The notes: generated from the letters alone by a model not told the origin. A stretch of DNA of 64,000 nt from Tissierellia bacterium (GCA_012843025.1 DURT01000016.1:1-64000); one strand, 5' to 3'; counted from the stretch's first letter, positions 1-8,700 are shown. Numbers and translations: made by a program.

Positions 1-91
1 AAACTGGCTTTATGGCTAGGGTGAGAAGCCAAAGAAATGTATTTAATGATTAGAAAAGAAGACTATATTATTATTTAAGAAATTGATAATT

Positions 92-112
92 ATTACAGTG
101 GAAAACTGTAAT
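92..112 (+). promoter_or_regulatory. Perfect inverted repeat within a possible pspA promoter
   Basis: ATTACAGT-GGAAA-ACTGTAAT has 8-bp perfect arms. It lies between a TTGATA (83-88) and a TGTAAT (107-112) that are 18 bp apart and could be the -35 and -10 of pspA. It could be an operator in the promoter or a weak hairpin closing an upstream gene, and the sequence alone does not decide. Confidence 0.3.
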
Positions 113-145
113 TTGATTATAACTATATTGTACAAGGAGGATAAA

Positions 146-826
146 ATGTCAATATTAGAAAGATTCGGAGACATTATTAAAGCAAACATAAACGTATTGC
201 TGGAAAAAATGGAAGATCCTGAAAAAATGATTGACCAATACTTGGAAGATATGATGAAAGATCTTGCGGAAGTAAAAAGAAGTACAGCAGAAGTTATGGC
301 TGAAGAAACTCGAGCTAAGAGATTAGTGGATGAAAATCAGGCAGAAGTGGCAAAATACGAGGAATTTGCTAAAAAAGCTTTAATGGCAGGCAACGAGAAC
401 GATGCAAGAGTATTTTTAAACAAGAAACAGGAATTAGAAAATGTAGGAGCCGGTTTGATGACCGCTTATGCCTCTGCTCATGAAAATGCGATTAAAATGA
501 GACAGATGCATGATAAATTAACTTCCGACATCGAAACCTTAAAGGCGAGACGAAATGTTATAAAGTCAAAAGTTAAAATTGCCAAAACCCAGGAAACAAT
601 AAACGAAGCTACCCAGGCAACTAAAAAAATAACGGGTACCAGAAGTGCCTTTGAGCGTATGGAGCAAAAAGCTAACAGAATGTTGGATGAAGCCAATGCT
701 ATGGCAGAATTGAACAAGGAGCCTATAGATGAAGCTAAAGCTTTGGAAGAAAAATATGCATCTATGGGCAATGCTTCTGTAGATGAAGAACTGAAAAAGT
801 TAAAGGAAGAGTTAGGGCTTGAATAG
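146..826 (+). CDS. pspA: PspA/IM30 family envelope-stress protein
   Basis: The 226-residue product is almost entirely helical and charged and begins MSILERFGDIIKANINVLLEKMEDPEKMIDQY, the typical start of PspA/IM30/Vipp1 proteins. Family members are peripheral membrane proteins that form oligomeric scaffolds on damaged inner membranes (family knowledge). The long coiled coil covers roughly residues 25-185. I start at the ATG at 146, six bases after AAGGAGG, because the ORF-track extension of 21 residues is unrelated to the family. It is monocistronic, with a strong terminator directly behind it. The regulator downstream has its own promoter, so nothing shows that it controls pspA. Confidence 0.9.
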   Translation: MSILERFGDIIKANINVLLEKMEDPEKMIDQYLEDMMKDLAEVKRSTAEVMAEETRAKRLVDENQAEVAKYEEFAKKALMAGNENDARVFLNKKQELENVGAGLMTAYASAHENAIKMRQMHDKLTSDIETLKARRNVIKSKVKIAKTQETINEATQATKKITGTRSAFERMEQKANRMLDEANAMAELNKEPIDEAKALEEKYASMGNASVDEELKKLKEELGLE

Positions 827-833
827 TTTCAGT

Positions 834-864
834 AAAACCAACCACGTAAGACGTGGTTGGTTTT
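834..864 (+). terminator. Rho-independent terminator after pspA
   Basis: AAAACCAACCACGT-AAG-ACGTGGTTGGTTTT is a perfect 14-bp stem with a 3-nt loop, ending in a T run. The A/T symmetry means it could also work on the minus strand. Confidence 0.9.
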
Positions 865-915
865 AATATTAGTATGCCAAGTTCTAAGGACCTTACAAAA
901 CACCTTGAAAACGAT

Positions 916-944
916 TTGACAAAATTCGTGTATTTTATTAAGAT
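916..944 (+). promoter_or_regulatory. SigA-type promoter of the PAS/sigma-54 activator
   Basis: TTGACA, a 17-bp spacer, then TAAGAT. It lies about 35 bp upstream of the regulator start at 978 and after the pspA terminator. Confidence 0.65.
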
Positions 945-977
945 ATATTTAGATAAATCTATTTTTAAGGGTGGACT

Positions 978-2681
978 ATGATTAACTATGAGCATATGCA
1001 AAAATTGATTGATTCTATGTATGAAGGGGTAATATTAATAGACTATAAGAATACTTTCCTTGTAAACAGACGATTTAAAAGAATATTCAATATTCCGGAA
1101 GAAGACCCTGAGACTCTATCTAAAGTATTGAAGGAATACGCACTGTTAAAATTAGCAAGTAATGAAGAATATAAGGAAACGGAAATTTATATAAAAGATA
1201 AGAAAGTAACGGTAGAATGTTACTGTTTCTGTAGTTTAAATTTGTTTAAATTCAATGTTATTTTATTTAAAGAATTCAGCGACATATATGAAGCAAAAAA
1301 TGAAATAGAAGAACTAAAAACAGCTTTAATAACTATGAAAGATGTGCTGGATAATGCATATCAGGGGTTTGTATTGATTAATGAAGAGGGAAGAATAATT
1401 AAATGGAATTATGAAAAGCTTTTTGGAATTAAAGAAAAAGATGTAATTGGAAAACATGTGGAAGAGGTAATCGAAAATACCCGTTTACACATTGTAGTAA
1501 AAACAGGTAAAAAAGAACTATATGATGTTCAAAGAATACAAGGGCGTGATATGATTGCCAGCAGGACACCTATTATAAAAGATGGTAAAATAATTGGTGC
1601 TGTAGGAACAGTTTTGTTTAAGGATATTAAGGAAGTAACAGATTTGGCAAAAAGACTAAAAGTTCTTGAAAGTACCGTAGATAAATATAAAAGTGAAATT
1701 AGCAAAATGTATCGTGCCAACTATACTTTCAACGACATAATTACCCAAAACAAGCAAATGTTAGAGTTGATTAATATAGCTAAAAAATCCGCAAATTCAA
1801 GCTCCACAATATTAATTGAAGGAGAAAGCGGCACTGGAAAAGAGTATTTTGCTCATGCCATACATGAAGAAAGTAATAGAAGGCTGGCACCTTTTATAAG
1901 GATAAACTGTGCTGCAATTCCCCATGAGTTGTTAGAATCAGAACTGTTTGGCTATGAAGCAGGTGCATTTACTGGAGCGAGACGAGAAGGAAAGATTGGT
2001 AAATTAGAGCTTGCCAACGGAGGTACCATACTTTTAGATGAAATAAGTTCCATGCCTATGAGTATGCAGGCAAAGTTATTAAGAGTTTTAGAAGAGAGGG
2101 AATTTGAAAGAATAGGTGGCAATACATCTATAAAAATAGATGTAAGGGTTATTGCTTGTACTAATGAGAATATGGAGGAGCTTGTCAATAAAGGTCTTTT
2201 CAGGCAGGATTTGTATTTCAGATTAAATGTGGTTCAACTGAAGATACCACCTTTAAGAGATAGATTAGATGATATTCCTTGTTTATGTGAAGATATACTA
2301 AACAATCAAATCCAAAATGTAGTTAATACATCTAAAACAGTTACAGAGAGGGCTATTTTTGCATTAAAACTTTATGATTGGCCAGGGAATGTAAGAGAAC
2401 TAAGAAATATTTTAGAAAGAGCTGCCAATATTTCCATAGGAAATGTTATAGATATTCAGCACTTGCCTGACTTCATAAGTAAAAAATTAAATACTGAGCC
2501 AGTTAATTCAAATATATATTCATTGAAAAGAAAAATTGCAGAAGCTGAAGTAAGCGCTATTATAGAGGCTTTAAGATATTGCGAAGGAAACAGAACGGAA
2601 GCTGCCAAATTGTTGGGAATTCATAGAACTGCCTTGTATAAAAAACTTGAAAGTTATGGCATAGATATAAAAGCAATATAG
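978..2681 (+). CDS. PAS-domain sigma-54-dependent transcriptional activator
   Basis: This is a 567-residue enhancer-binding protein. Residues 1-110 and about 115-225 look like two PAS-type sensory domains. The AAA+ domain follows, with Walker A GESGTGKE near 282-289, the sigma-54 contact loop GAFTGA near 329-334 and Walker B GGTILLDEI. The C-terminus is a Fis-type helix-turn-helix (EAAKLLGIHRTALYKKL). There is no receiver domain, so the signal is probably a small molecule or cofactor sensed by the PAS domains. Its stop codon is immediately followed by three palindromes and a sigma-54 promoter driving the 3-hydroxybutyrate operon, which is its inferred target. The start has an AGGGTGG Shine-Dalgarno site. 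Confidence 0.92.
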   Translation: MINYEHMQKLIDSMYEGVILIDYKNTFLVNRRFKRIFNIPEEDPETLSKVLKEYALLKLASNEEYKETEIYIKDKKVTVECYCFCSLNLFKFNVILFKEFSDIYEAKNEIEELKTALITMKDVLDNAYQGFVLINEEGRIIKWNYEKLFGIKEKDVIGKHVEEVIENTRLHIVVKTGKKELYDVQRIQGRDMIASRTPIIKDGKIIGAVGTVLFKDIKEVTDLAKRLKVLESTVDKYKSEISKMYRANYTFNDIITQNKQMLELINIAKKSANSSSTILIEGESGTGKEYFAHAIHEESNRRLAPFIRINCAAIPHELLESELFGYEAGAFTGARREGKIGKLELANGGTILLDEISSMPMSMQAKLLRVLEEREFERIGGNTSIKIDVRVIACTNENMEELVNKGLFRQDLYFRLNVVQLKIPPLRDRLDDIPCLCEDILNNQIQNVVNTSKTVTERAIFALKLYDWPGNVRELRNILERAANISIGNVIDIQHLPDFISKKLNTEPVNSNIYSLKRKIAEAEVSAIIEALRYCEGNRTEAAKLLGIHRTALYKKLESYGIDIKAI

Positions 2682-2699
2682 TGTAGACAATTATCTACA
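2682..2699 (+). promoter_or_regulatory. Upstream activator site 1 (TGTAGA-N6-TCTACA)
   Basis: TGTAGA-CAATTA-TCTACA is a perfect 6+6 palindrome beginning one base after the activator stop codon. The same half-sites and N6 spacing recur at 2711 and 2789. It is a candidate binding site for the Fis-type HTH of the upstream regulator. Confidence 0.7.
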
Positions 2700-2710
2700 G
2701 ATGTTTATGC

Positions 2711-2728
2711 TGTATAAAAAATTCTACA
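2711..2728 (+). promoter_or_regulatory. Upstream activator site 2 (TGTATA-N6-TCTACA)
   Basis: TGTATA-AAAAAT-TCTACA is the second copy, with one mismatch in the left half. Its centre is 29 bp from that of site 1. Confidence 0.62.
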
Positions 2729-2788
2729 ATCCATTTTTTGTTCATAATTTAACACAAATTTGTCCAGTTAATATATCTTTACTGAATA

Positions 2789-2806
2789 TGTAGAATTATT
2801 TCTACA
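2789..2806 (+). promoter_or_regulatory. Upstream activator site 3 (TGTAGA-N6-TCTACA)
   Basis: TGTAGA-ATTATT-TCTACA is the third copy, with perfect half-sites. It lies about 100 bp upstream of the -24 element, a usual enhancer distance for sigma-54 systems. Confidence 0.7.
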
Positions 2807-2896
2807 CATTTCATTTTGTTTATATTATCTCCAAAAATACAATTTAAAAAATCCTTAAAATTCCAACACTAAATTGTCGAAAAAATTTGTAAGTCC

Positions 2897-2914
2897 TTGG
2901 CATGATAATTGCTT
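2897..2914 (+). promoter_or_regulatory. Sigma-54 (-24/-12) promoter of the 3-hydroxybutyrate operon
   Basis: TTGGCATGATAATTGCT fits the consensus TGGCAYG-N4-TTGCW exactly, with GG and GC in the required register. It lies about 50 bp upstream of the thiolase start. Confidence 0.88.
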
Positions 2915-2966
2915 TTATAGTTAATTAGATAATTTTTAATTAAAATAAATAAAAAGGAGGTCAATG

Positions 2967-4145
2967 ATGAGAGAAGTTGTTATTGTAAGTGCTGTAAGGA
3001 CACCTATTGGCAGCTTCGGAGGAAGCCTTAAAGATGTGTCAGCTGTTAAATTAGGCGCTATTGCAGGAAAAGCAGCACTGGAAAGGGCAAACGTTAAACC
3101 AGAAATGGTTGACGAAGTGATTTTCGGAAACGTGCTTCAGGCGGGAATAGGACAAAATTTAGCAAGACAAGTATCAATTGCAGTTGGTATTCCCATAGAA
3201 GTTCCTTCCGTAACTATTAACAAAGTTTGTGGTTCCGGTTTAAAAACTGTTCAACTTGCTGCCCAGGCAATAATGTGTAATGAAGCTGAAATAGTTCTTG
3301 CAGGCGGTGCGGAAAATATGAGTCAGGCACCATACCTTCTTCCGAAGGCAAGATGGGGATTAAGAATGGGTGATGGTGCAATTGTTGATAGTATGGTTGC
3401 AGACGGTCTGACAGATATTTTTAACAATTACCATATGGGTATAACAGCAGAAAACATTGCCGAAAAGTGGAATATTACCAGGGAAGAACAAGATGAGTTT
3501 GCCGTTAGAAGTCAAAACAGAGCTGAAGCAGCTATAAAAAGCGGACGTTTTAAAGATGAAATAGTTCCTGTTGAAATTCCTCAAAGAAAAGGGGATCCTA
3601 TTATATTCGATACTGATGAATACCCAAGATTTGGTGCAACCTTGGAGGCTTTGGCTAAATTAAGACCTGCATTTAAGAAAGATGGTACCGTTACAGCAGG
3701 TAATGCATCAGGGATAAATGATGGTGCTGCTGCAGTATTGTTAATGTCAAAGGAAAAGGCAGATGAATTAGGAATTAAACCTTTGGCTACCATTGTATCC
3801 TTTGCTTCTGCAGGAGTTGATCCATCAATTATGGGATACGGACCTGTTCCCGCAAGCAGAAAAGCATTGGCAAAAGCTAATATGACCATAGAAGATATTG
3901 ATTTAATCGAAGCTAATGAAGCCTTTGCGGCACAATCCTTGTCTGTTGTTAAAGATTTAAATTTAGATCCTGAAAAGACTAATGTTAATGGAGGTGCAAT
4001 TGCACTAGGACATCCAATCGGTTGTTCAGGTACAAGAATATTAGTTACATTAATCCATGAAATGATAAAGAGGGATTGTAAAACAGGTTTGGCAACTCTG
4101 TGCATAGGTGGAGGTCAAGGTACTACACTAATCGTTAAAAGATAG
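2967..4145 (+). CDS. Acetyl-CoA C-acetyltransferase (thiolase)
   Basis: A 392-residue thiolase of normal length. It interconverts two acetyl-CoA with acetoacetyl-CoA plus CoA, and in this operon probably runs in the cleaving direction. The acyl-accepting cysteine is in [10 protein letters not shown] near residue 88. The C-terminal catalytic motifs [15 protein letters not shown] and CIGGGQG are all present. Two ATGs lie in tandem at 2964 and 2967, and the second has better spacing from AAGGAGG. It is the first gene after the sigma-54 promoter and is followed by CoA-transferase genes. The gene name (thlA, atoB or phaA-like) cannot be settled from sequence. Confidence 0.93.
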   Translation: MREVVIVSAVRTPIGSFGGSLKDVSAVKLGAIAGKAALERANVKPEMVDEVIFGNVLQAGIGQNLARQVSIAVGIPIEVPSVTINKVCGSGLKTVQLAAQAIMCNEAEIVLAGGAENMSQAPYLLPKARWGLRMGDGAIVDSMVADGLTDIFNNYHMGITAENIAEKWNITREEQDEFAVRSQNRAEAAIKSGRFKDEIVPVEIPQRKGDPIIFDTDEYPRFGATLEALAKLRPAFKKDGTVTAGNASGINDGAAAVLLMSKEKADELGIKPLATIVSFASAGVDPSIMGYGPVPASRKALAKANMTIEDIDLIEANEAFAAQSLSVVKDLNLDPEKTNVNGGAIALGHPIGCSGTRILVTLIHEMIKRDCKTGLATLCIGGGQGTTLIVKR

Positions 4146-4158
4146 GAGGAGGAAAAAT

Positions 4159-4812
4159 TTGAACAAGGTAATTTCAATTCAAGAAGCTGTAGATATGATT
4201 CATGATGGCATGACTATTATGGTTGGTGGATTTTTAGGATGCAAAAACCCCTTTAAATTAGTAGATGCCCTAGTTGAAAAAGGTGTAAAGGATATTACAT
4301 TAATTGCCAATGATACTGCTTTTCCCGAAGTAGGTATTGGAAAACTTATTGTAAATAAGCAAGTAAAGAAATTAATAGCTTCTCACATAGGAACTAACAG
4401 GGAAACAGGAAATCAAATGAACTCTGGCGAATTAGAAGTTGAATTAGTTCCACAGGGAACCTTGGCTGAAAGAATCAGAGCTGCTGGTGCAGGTTTGGGA
4501 GGAGTATTGACTCCTACAGGAATAGGGACCGTAGTTGCTGAAGGAAAGAGAATTATTGAAGTAGATGGAAAAGAATATCTATTAGAAAAACCTCTTAGAG
4601 CGGATGTGGCTCTCATCGTTGGCGCTAAAGTTGATAAAAAAGGAAATGTTAGGTACGCGAAAGCAACTAGAAATTTCAATCCATTAATGGCTACGGCTGC
4701 GGATCTTGTTATAGTGGAAGCAGATGAGATCGTTGAAGTAGGAGAACTAGATCCAGATGACGTTATGACTCCGGGAATATTTGTAGATTATATAGTAGGA
4801 GGTAATGAATAA
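4159..4812 (+). CDS. atoD: 3-oxoacid/acetoacetate CoA-transferase subunit A
   Basis: The 217-residue product belongs to the family I CoA-transferase alpha subunits (AtoD, ScoA, CtfA). The glycine-rich [18 protein letters not shown] near the N-terminus and the [15 protein letters not shown] segment are typical. With subunit B it moves CoA from an acyl-CoA donor to acetoacetate, giving acetoacetyl-CoA for the thiolase. It starts with TTG behind a strong GGAGGAGG site, and no ATG is well placed. The preference for acetoacetate over other acids is inferred from the neighbours. Confidence 0.88.
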   Translation: MNKVISIQEAVDMIHDGMTIMVGGFLGCKNPFKLVDALVEKGVKDITLIANDTAFPEVGIGKLIVNKQVKKLIASHIGTNRETGNQMNSGELEVELVPQGTLAERIRAAGAGLGGVLTPTGIGTVVAEGKRIIEVDGKEYLLEKPLRADVALIVGAKVDKKGNVRYAKATRNFNPLMATAADLVIVEADEIVEVGELDPDDVMTPGIFVDYIVGGNE

Positions 4813-5468
4813 TGGATGATAAGAACTATATTGCTAAAAGGGTAGCTCAAGAATTAAAAGACGGTAATGTTGTAAATTTAGGAATTGGCCTTCCTACATT
4901 AGTTGCTAACTACATACCCGAAGGTGTTGAAATAACATTACAGTCTGAAAACGGTTTTTTAGGAATGGGTCCTGCCCCAGAGCCAGGACAAGAAGATCCA
5001 TATCTTGTAAATGCAGGGGGACTTCACGTTACAATAAATCCTGGTGGTGTTTTCTTCGACAGCGCGGATTCTTTCCTGATTATAAGGGGTGGACATGTGG
5101 ATGCAACGGTTTTAGGTGCCTTGGAAGTTGATGAGAAAGGAAACCTTGCTAACTGGATGATACCAGGAAAGATGGTACCAGGCATGGGAGGAGCCATGGA
5201 TCTTGTTACAGGAGCCAAAAAGGTTATTGTAGCAATGAACCATACAGCAAAAGGCAACCATAAAATTTTGAAGGAATGTACTCTTCCTTTGACAGCCGTT
5301 AATGCAGTTGACTTAATCATTACAGAAATGGGTGTTATGGAAGTAACGGATAAAGGTTTAGTTCTTACTGAAATCAATCCCAAATATACCGTAGAAGAAG
5401 TACAAGAAGCTACGGGAGCAACATTAATAATTTCTGAGAATTTAAAAGAAATGGAACCACAGGAATAA
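4812..5468 (+). CDS. atoA: 3-oxoacid/acetoacetate CoA-transferase subunit B
   Basis: A 218-residue beta subunit. It carries the glutamate that forms the CoA thioester intermediate, in [11 protein letters not shown] near residue 47. The [15 protein letters not shown] and [22 protein letters not shown] segments are strongly conserved in AtoA/ScoB/CtfB proteins. The start codon overlaps the last base of the subunit A stop codon, which indicates translational coupling and 1:1 complex formation. Confidence 0.9.
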   Translation: MDDKNYIAKRVAQELKDGNVVNLGIGLPTLVANYIPEGVEITLQSENGFLGMGPAPEPGQEDPYLVNAGGLHVTINPGGVFFDSADSFLIIRGGHVDATVLGALEVDEKGNLANWMIPGKMVPGMGGAMDLVTGAKKVIVAMNHTAKGNHKILKECTLPLTAVNAVDLIITEMGVMEVTDKGLVLTEINPKYTVEEVQEATGATLIISENLKEMEPQE

Positions 5469-5491
5469 AATTAATAAATGGAGGTTAAAAA

Positions 5492-6253
5492 ATGTTAAAA
5501 GACAAAGTTTGTATAGTAACGGGAGCAGCAAGTGGTATTGGTTTGGCAATAGCTGAAACTTTTGCAAATGAAGGTGCAAAAGTAGTTATGGCTGATGTTA
5601 ACGAAGCTAAGCTAAAAGAAGAATCCGAAAGAATAGGAGCAGTTTATTTTGTAGGAGATTTGAGTAAACAGGCTGATTGTAAGAAACTAGTTGACTTTAC
5701 GGTAGAGAAATATGCAACTGTTCACGTATTGGCAAATGTTGCAGGAATTCAAACAGTAAGTCCTATTGATGAGTTTCCAGAAGACAAATGGAATTTTATG
5801 ATTAATTTAATGCTTACAGCACCATTCCTATTAACAAAGTACGTATGGCCTTATATGAAAGAACAAAGTTGGGGAAGAATTATCAACATGGGTTCAATTC
5901 ACGGTCTTATTGCATCAGAATACAAGGTTGCCTATATTTCTGCTAAACACGGTTTGGGAGGTTTAACCAGAACTGCTGCCGTAGAAGGTGGTAAGTACGG
6001 TATTACCTGCAATATGATTTGTCCTTCATATGTAAGAACACCTTTGGTAGACAAACAAATTGCTGATCAGGCTAAAAACCATGGAATACCTGAAGAACAG
6101 GTTATCTCAGATATTATGCTTTCAAAAGCTTTTGTAAAGAAATTGTTAGAACCGAAAGATATCGGAGAAGTTGCTAAATTCCTGTGCTCTGATACAGGAG
6201 ATTTTATTACTGGTTCAATGCTTACCATCGACTGTGGTTGGACTGCTTCTTAA
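5492..6253 (+). CDS. 3-hydroxybutyrate dehydrogenase (SDR family)
   Basis: A 253-residue short-chain dehydrogenase. It has the nucleotide-binding TGAASGIG near residue 10, NVAGIQ near 85 and the catalytic Tyr/Lys in AYISAKHG near 150-155. The segments LLTKYVWPYMKEQSWGRIINMGSIHGL and ICPSYVRTPLVDKQI are characteristic of D-3-hydroxybutyrate dehydrogenases, which oxidise 3-hydroxybutyrate to acetoacetate with NAD. Its place next to the CoA-transferase and a GntP carrier supports that substrate. A strong GGAGG site precedes the start. Confidence 0.85.
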   Translation: MLKDKVCIVTGAASGIGLAIAETFANEGAKVVMADVNEAKLKEESERIGAVYFVGDLSKQADCKKLVDFTVEKYATVHVLANVAGIQTVSPIDEFPEDKWNFMINLMLTAPFLLTKYVWPYMKEQSWGRIINMGSIHGLIASEYKVAYISAKHGLGGLTRTAAVEGGKYGITCNMICPSYVRTPLVDKQIADQAKNHGIPEEQVISDIMLSKAFVKKLLEPKDIGEVAKFLCSDTGDFITGSMLTIDCGWTAS

Positions 6254-6262
6254 TGTTATATT

Positions 6263-6283
6263 GGAGTGCCTATAGCGCACTCC
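6263..6283 (+). other. Intercistronic hairpin between hydroxybutyrate dehydrogenase and permease
   Basis: GGAGTGC-CTATAGC-GCACTCC has a perfect 7-bp stem and no T run. It may protect or process mRNA, or partly shield translation of the permease 30 bp downstream. Confidence 0.5.
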
Positions 6284-6313
6284 TTCATAAAAAAATATGA
6301 ATGGAGGATATTT

Positions 6314-7600
6314 ATGTTTGGAATTATTTTAGGATTAGTACTTTTAATGTTTTTAGCCTACAGAGGATATTCAATTTTATGGGTTGCCCCAGTATGTGCT
6401 TTAGTTGTAGGATTAACAGGTGGCCTAAATCCATTGGAAATGTACAAAGAAACTTATATGACAGGTCTATCTGGTTATGTTAAATCCTGGTTCCCCGTAT
6501 TTATGTTAGGTGCAATTTTTGGTCATTTAATGGACTATACGGGAGCAGCAAAATCAATTGCTGTTTGGCTTACTCAAAAATTGGGAGCTAAAAGAGCAAT
6601 AATGGGCGTTGTTGTTGGATGTGGAGTGTTAACATATGGTGGTATCAGTTTGTTCGTTGTTGTATTTGCTATGTATCCATTAGGACTTGAGTTATTTAGG
6701 GAAGCTAATATTTCAAGAAAACTCTTACCTGGTGCCATAGCTTTGGGATCATTCACCTTTACCATGACTGCTATTCCAGGAACACCGCAAATTCAAAATA
6801 TTATTCCTACTAACTATTATGGAACTGATCCTGCAGCAGCACCTATAATGGGTATTGTTGCAGCCGTTACTATGTTTGTACTAGGCTTGATGTGGCTGCA
6901 CTACAGGGAAAGAAAACTCTCTGAGGCAGGAGATGTATTTGCTGAACCAAAAAACAGAGAAGGTATTGAAGTAGATTACAGTAGTCTTCCAAATCCATTC
7001 TTGTCATTCTTACCCCTGATTACTGTAATAGTAACCATGAACTTGCTTGATTGGGATATAATCGTTGCTTTGTTAAGTGGTATTGTACTATCAATGGCTA
7101 TCAGCTTTAATAAGTATAAAGGATTTACAAAAACAATAAGTAATGGTGCCATTGGTTCTATAACTGCTATTCTTAACACTGCAGGTGCTGTTGGGTTCGG
7201 TACAGTAGTTAGAGCTGTTCCTGGATTTGCAACACTTACAGAAATATTATTAAACGTTCCTGGAACTCCTCTTATATCAGAAGCTATTGCAGTTAACTTG
7301 TTGGCTGGAGCTACAGGATCCGCATCAGGAGGTATGAGTATTGCCCTTGAAGCCTTAGGAGACAAATATATGGAAATCGCTGCTCAAACAGGAATTAGTC
7401 CTGAAGCATTCCACAGGGTTGCATCCTTGGCATCTGGTGGTCTAGATACCCTTCCTCACAACGGAGCAGTTTTAACATTGTTGGCAGTAACAGGAATGAC
7501 ACATAAGGAATCATATATTGACATTATGATGACTTCTCTAATAATTCCTTTAGTTTCTTCTATACCTGCCATAATTTTAGGAAGCTTGGGTATTTACTAA
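6314..7600 (+). CDS. GntP-family permease, probable 3-hydroxybutyrate importer
   Basis: A 428-residue, very hydrophobic protein with about 12 membrane segments. It has the GntP-family signature stretches (GALFG-like LGAIFGHLMDYTGAAKSIA, GGISLFVVVFAMYPLG, GSASGGMSIALEALG, LPHNGAVLTLL). Members import gluconate and other organic acids, and those inside hydroxybutyrate operons are inferred to carry 3-hydroxybutyrate. The start is at 6314, after ATGGAGG. The longer ORF-track start adds a non-hydrophobic N-tail that overlaps the hairpin. Confidence 0.85.
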   Translation: MFGIILGLVLLMFLAYRGYSILWVAPVCALVVGLTGGLNPLEMYKETYMTGLSGYVKSWFPVFMLGAIFGHLMDYTGAAKSIAVWLTQKLGAKRAIMGVVVGCGVLTYGGISLFVVVFAMYPLGLELFREANISRKLLPGAIALGSFTFTMTAIPGTPQIQNIIPTNYYGTDPAAAPIMGIVAAVTMFVLGLMWLHYRERKLSEAGDVFAEPKNREGIEVDYSSLPNPFLSFLPLITVIVTMNLLDWDIIVALLSGIVLSMAISFNKYKGFTKTISNGAIGSITAILNTAGAVGFGTVVRAVPGFATLTEILLNVPGTPLISEAIAVNLLAGATGSASGGMSIALEALGDKYMEIAAQTGISPEAFHRVASLASGGLDTLPHNGAVLTLLAVTGMTHKESYIDIMMTSLIIPLVSSIPAIILGSLGIY

Positions 7601-7624
7601 AATTTGCAAATAAAATATAATAAA

Positions 7625-7684
7625 GATGTAGCCCAGCTACATCTTGTAGCCCAGCTACATCTTGTAGCCCAGCTACATCTTTAT
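7625..7684 (+). repeat. Three tandem 18-bp units forming overlapping terminator-like hairpins
   Basis: The unit TGTAGCCCAGCTACATCT occurs three times without a mismatch (7627-7644, 7645-7662, 7663-7680). Each unit folds as TGTAGC-CCA-GCTACA. The first stem extends to AAGATGTAGC/GCTACATCTT, and the block ends in TTTATT. It sits between the permease and the hydroxyacyl-CoA dehydrogenase, so it can act as a multi-copy partial terminator or an mRNA stability block. Confidence 0.85.
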
Positions 7685-7710
7685 TAAATGATTATAGTAA
7701 GGAGGATTAT

Positions 7711-8655
7711 ATGAAATTAGAAGATATTAAAAAAATCGGCGTAGCCGGTGGTGGAACTATGGGTTCAGGAATTGCACAAATATTTGCGCAAAACGGTTAT
7801 GAAGTGGTAGTGACGGATATTTCAGAAGAATTATTGGAAAATACTAAGAGAATCATATCCTTAAATCAGAAAACTTTGATTAATGAAGGCTTGTTGACAA
7901 AGGAGCAGGCAGAAGAATCTCTGAAATATATTTCTTATTCCACAGATAAAAGTGTTTTTAAAGATGCAGATTTAATAGTTGAAGCAATTATTGAAAAATT
8001 AGACATTAAGCAGGATTATTGGAAGGAAGTGGAGGGAATAGCTCCTTCGCACTGTATTTTTGCAACAAATACTTCAGGTTTAAGCATTAATGCTATATGC
8101 TCAAAATTAGAAAAAAAAGGAAGATTTATAGGAATGCATTGGTGGAACCCTCCTCATATAATTCCTCTTATAGAACTCATAAAAAACGATGAAACTACAG
8201 ATGAAACAGTGGAAGTTTTAAAAGCTTTAGTTGATAAAATCGGCAAGGAATCGGTTGTTGTATTAAAAGATGTAAATGGATTTATTGGTAACAGAATACA
8301 ATTTGCTGTATATAGAGAAGCTTTGAAAATAGTAGAAGAAGGAGTTGCTACCGTTGAGGACGTAGACAAGGCTATGAAATATGGTCCTGGATTCAGATAT
8401 CCGGTACTTGGGCCTTTCGAAACGGCTGACTTGGGCGGCTTAGATACATTCTATTACATTTCATCCTACTTGTTTAACGACTTAAGTGATGTAAAAGAAC
8501 CTACCAAGCTTCAACAGGAAAAAATGGACAAAAAAGAACTTGGAGTTAAAACAGGCAAGGGATGGTATGATTATTCCGATGGCAAGGACGAAGAAGCCAT
8601 GGCAAGAAGAGACAAAAACTTCTTTAAAATGTTGAAAAACATTCATAATCAATAA
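7711..8655 (+). CDS. 3-hydroxyacyl-CoA (3-hydroxybutyryl-CoA) dehydrogenase
   Basis: A 314-residue NAD-dependent dehydrogenase. The Rossmann motif GVAGGGTMGSGIAQIFAQNGYEV is at the N-terminus. The ATNTSGLSI segment, the catalytic-His region MHWWNPPHIIPLIE near 140-150 and NGFIGNRI at the start of the C-terminal domain are all present. It would interconvert 3-hydroxybutyryl-CoA and acetoacetyl-CoA. It has its own strong GGAGG site. Transcription from the sigma-54 operon must pass the triple hairpin, so its level may differ from that of the upstream genes. Some homologues with this motif set act on other L-3-hydroxyacids or on carnitine. Confidence 0.85.
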   Translation: MKLEDIKKIGVAGGGTMGSGIAQIFAQNGYEVVVTDISEELLENTKRIISLNQKTLINEGLLTKEQAEESLKYISYSTDKSVFKDADLIVEAIIEKLDIKQDYWKEVEGIAPSHCIFATNTSGLSINAICSKLEKKGRFIGMHWWNPPHIIPLIELIKNDETTDETVEVLKALVDKIGKESVVVLKDVNGFIGNRIQFAVYREALKIVEEGVATVEDVDKAMKYGPGFRYPVLGPFETADLGGLDTFYYISSYLFNDLSDVKEPTKLQQEKMDKKELGVKTGKGWYDYSDGKDEEAMARRDKNFFKMLKNIHNQ

Positions 8656-8700
8656 TGAGTTCTCGTAATTTTATACCTATCTGAGATTTGATACTATATA

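Noticed and set aside
978-2681. Calling the first activator PspF because it follows pspA
   Set aside because: A strong terminator separates the genes, the protein has PAS domains absent from PspF, and its likely binding sites are downstream at the hydroxybutyrate promoter.
5024-5383. Long minus-strand ORFs opposite real genes (e.g. 5024-5383, 3581-4105, 6976-7365, 19952-20365)
   Set aside because: They have no ribosome binding sites, carry no recognisable domains and lie antisense to well-supported genes; they are shadows of codon bias.
6301-6483. ORF of 60 aa overlapping the start of the GntP permease
   Set aside because: It is an out-of-frame shadow beginning at the ATGGAGG that serves as the permease ribosome binding site.
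7625-7684. Tandem repeats as a possible mini CRISPR array
   Set aside because: The units abut without spacers and are self-complementary; there are no cas genes in the window.
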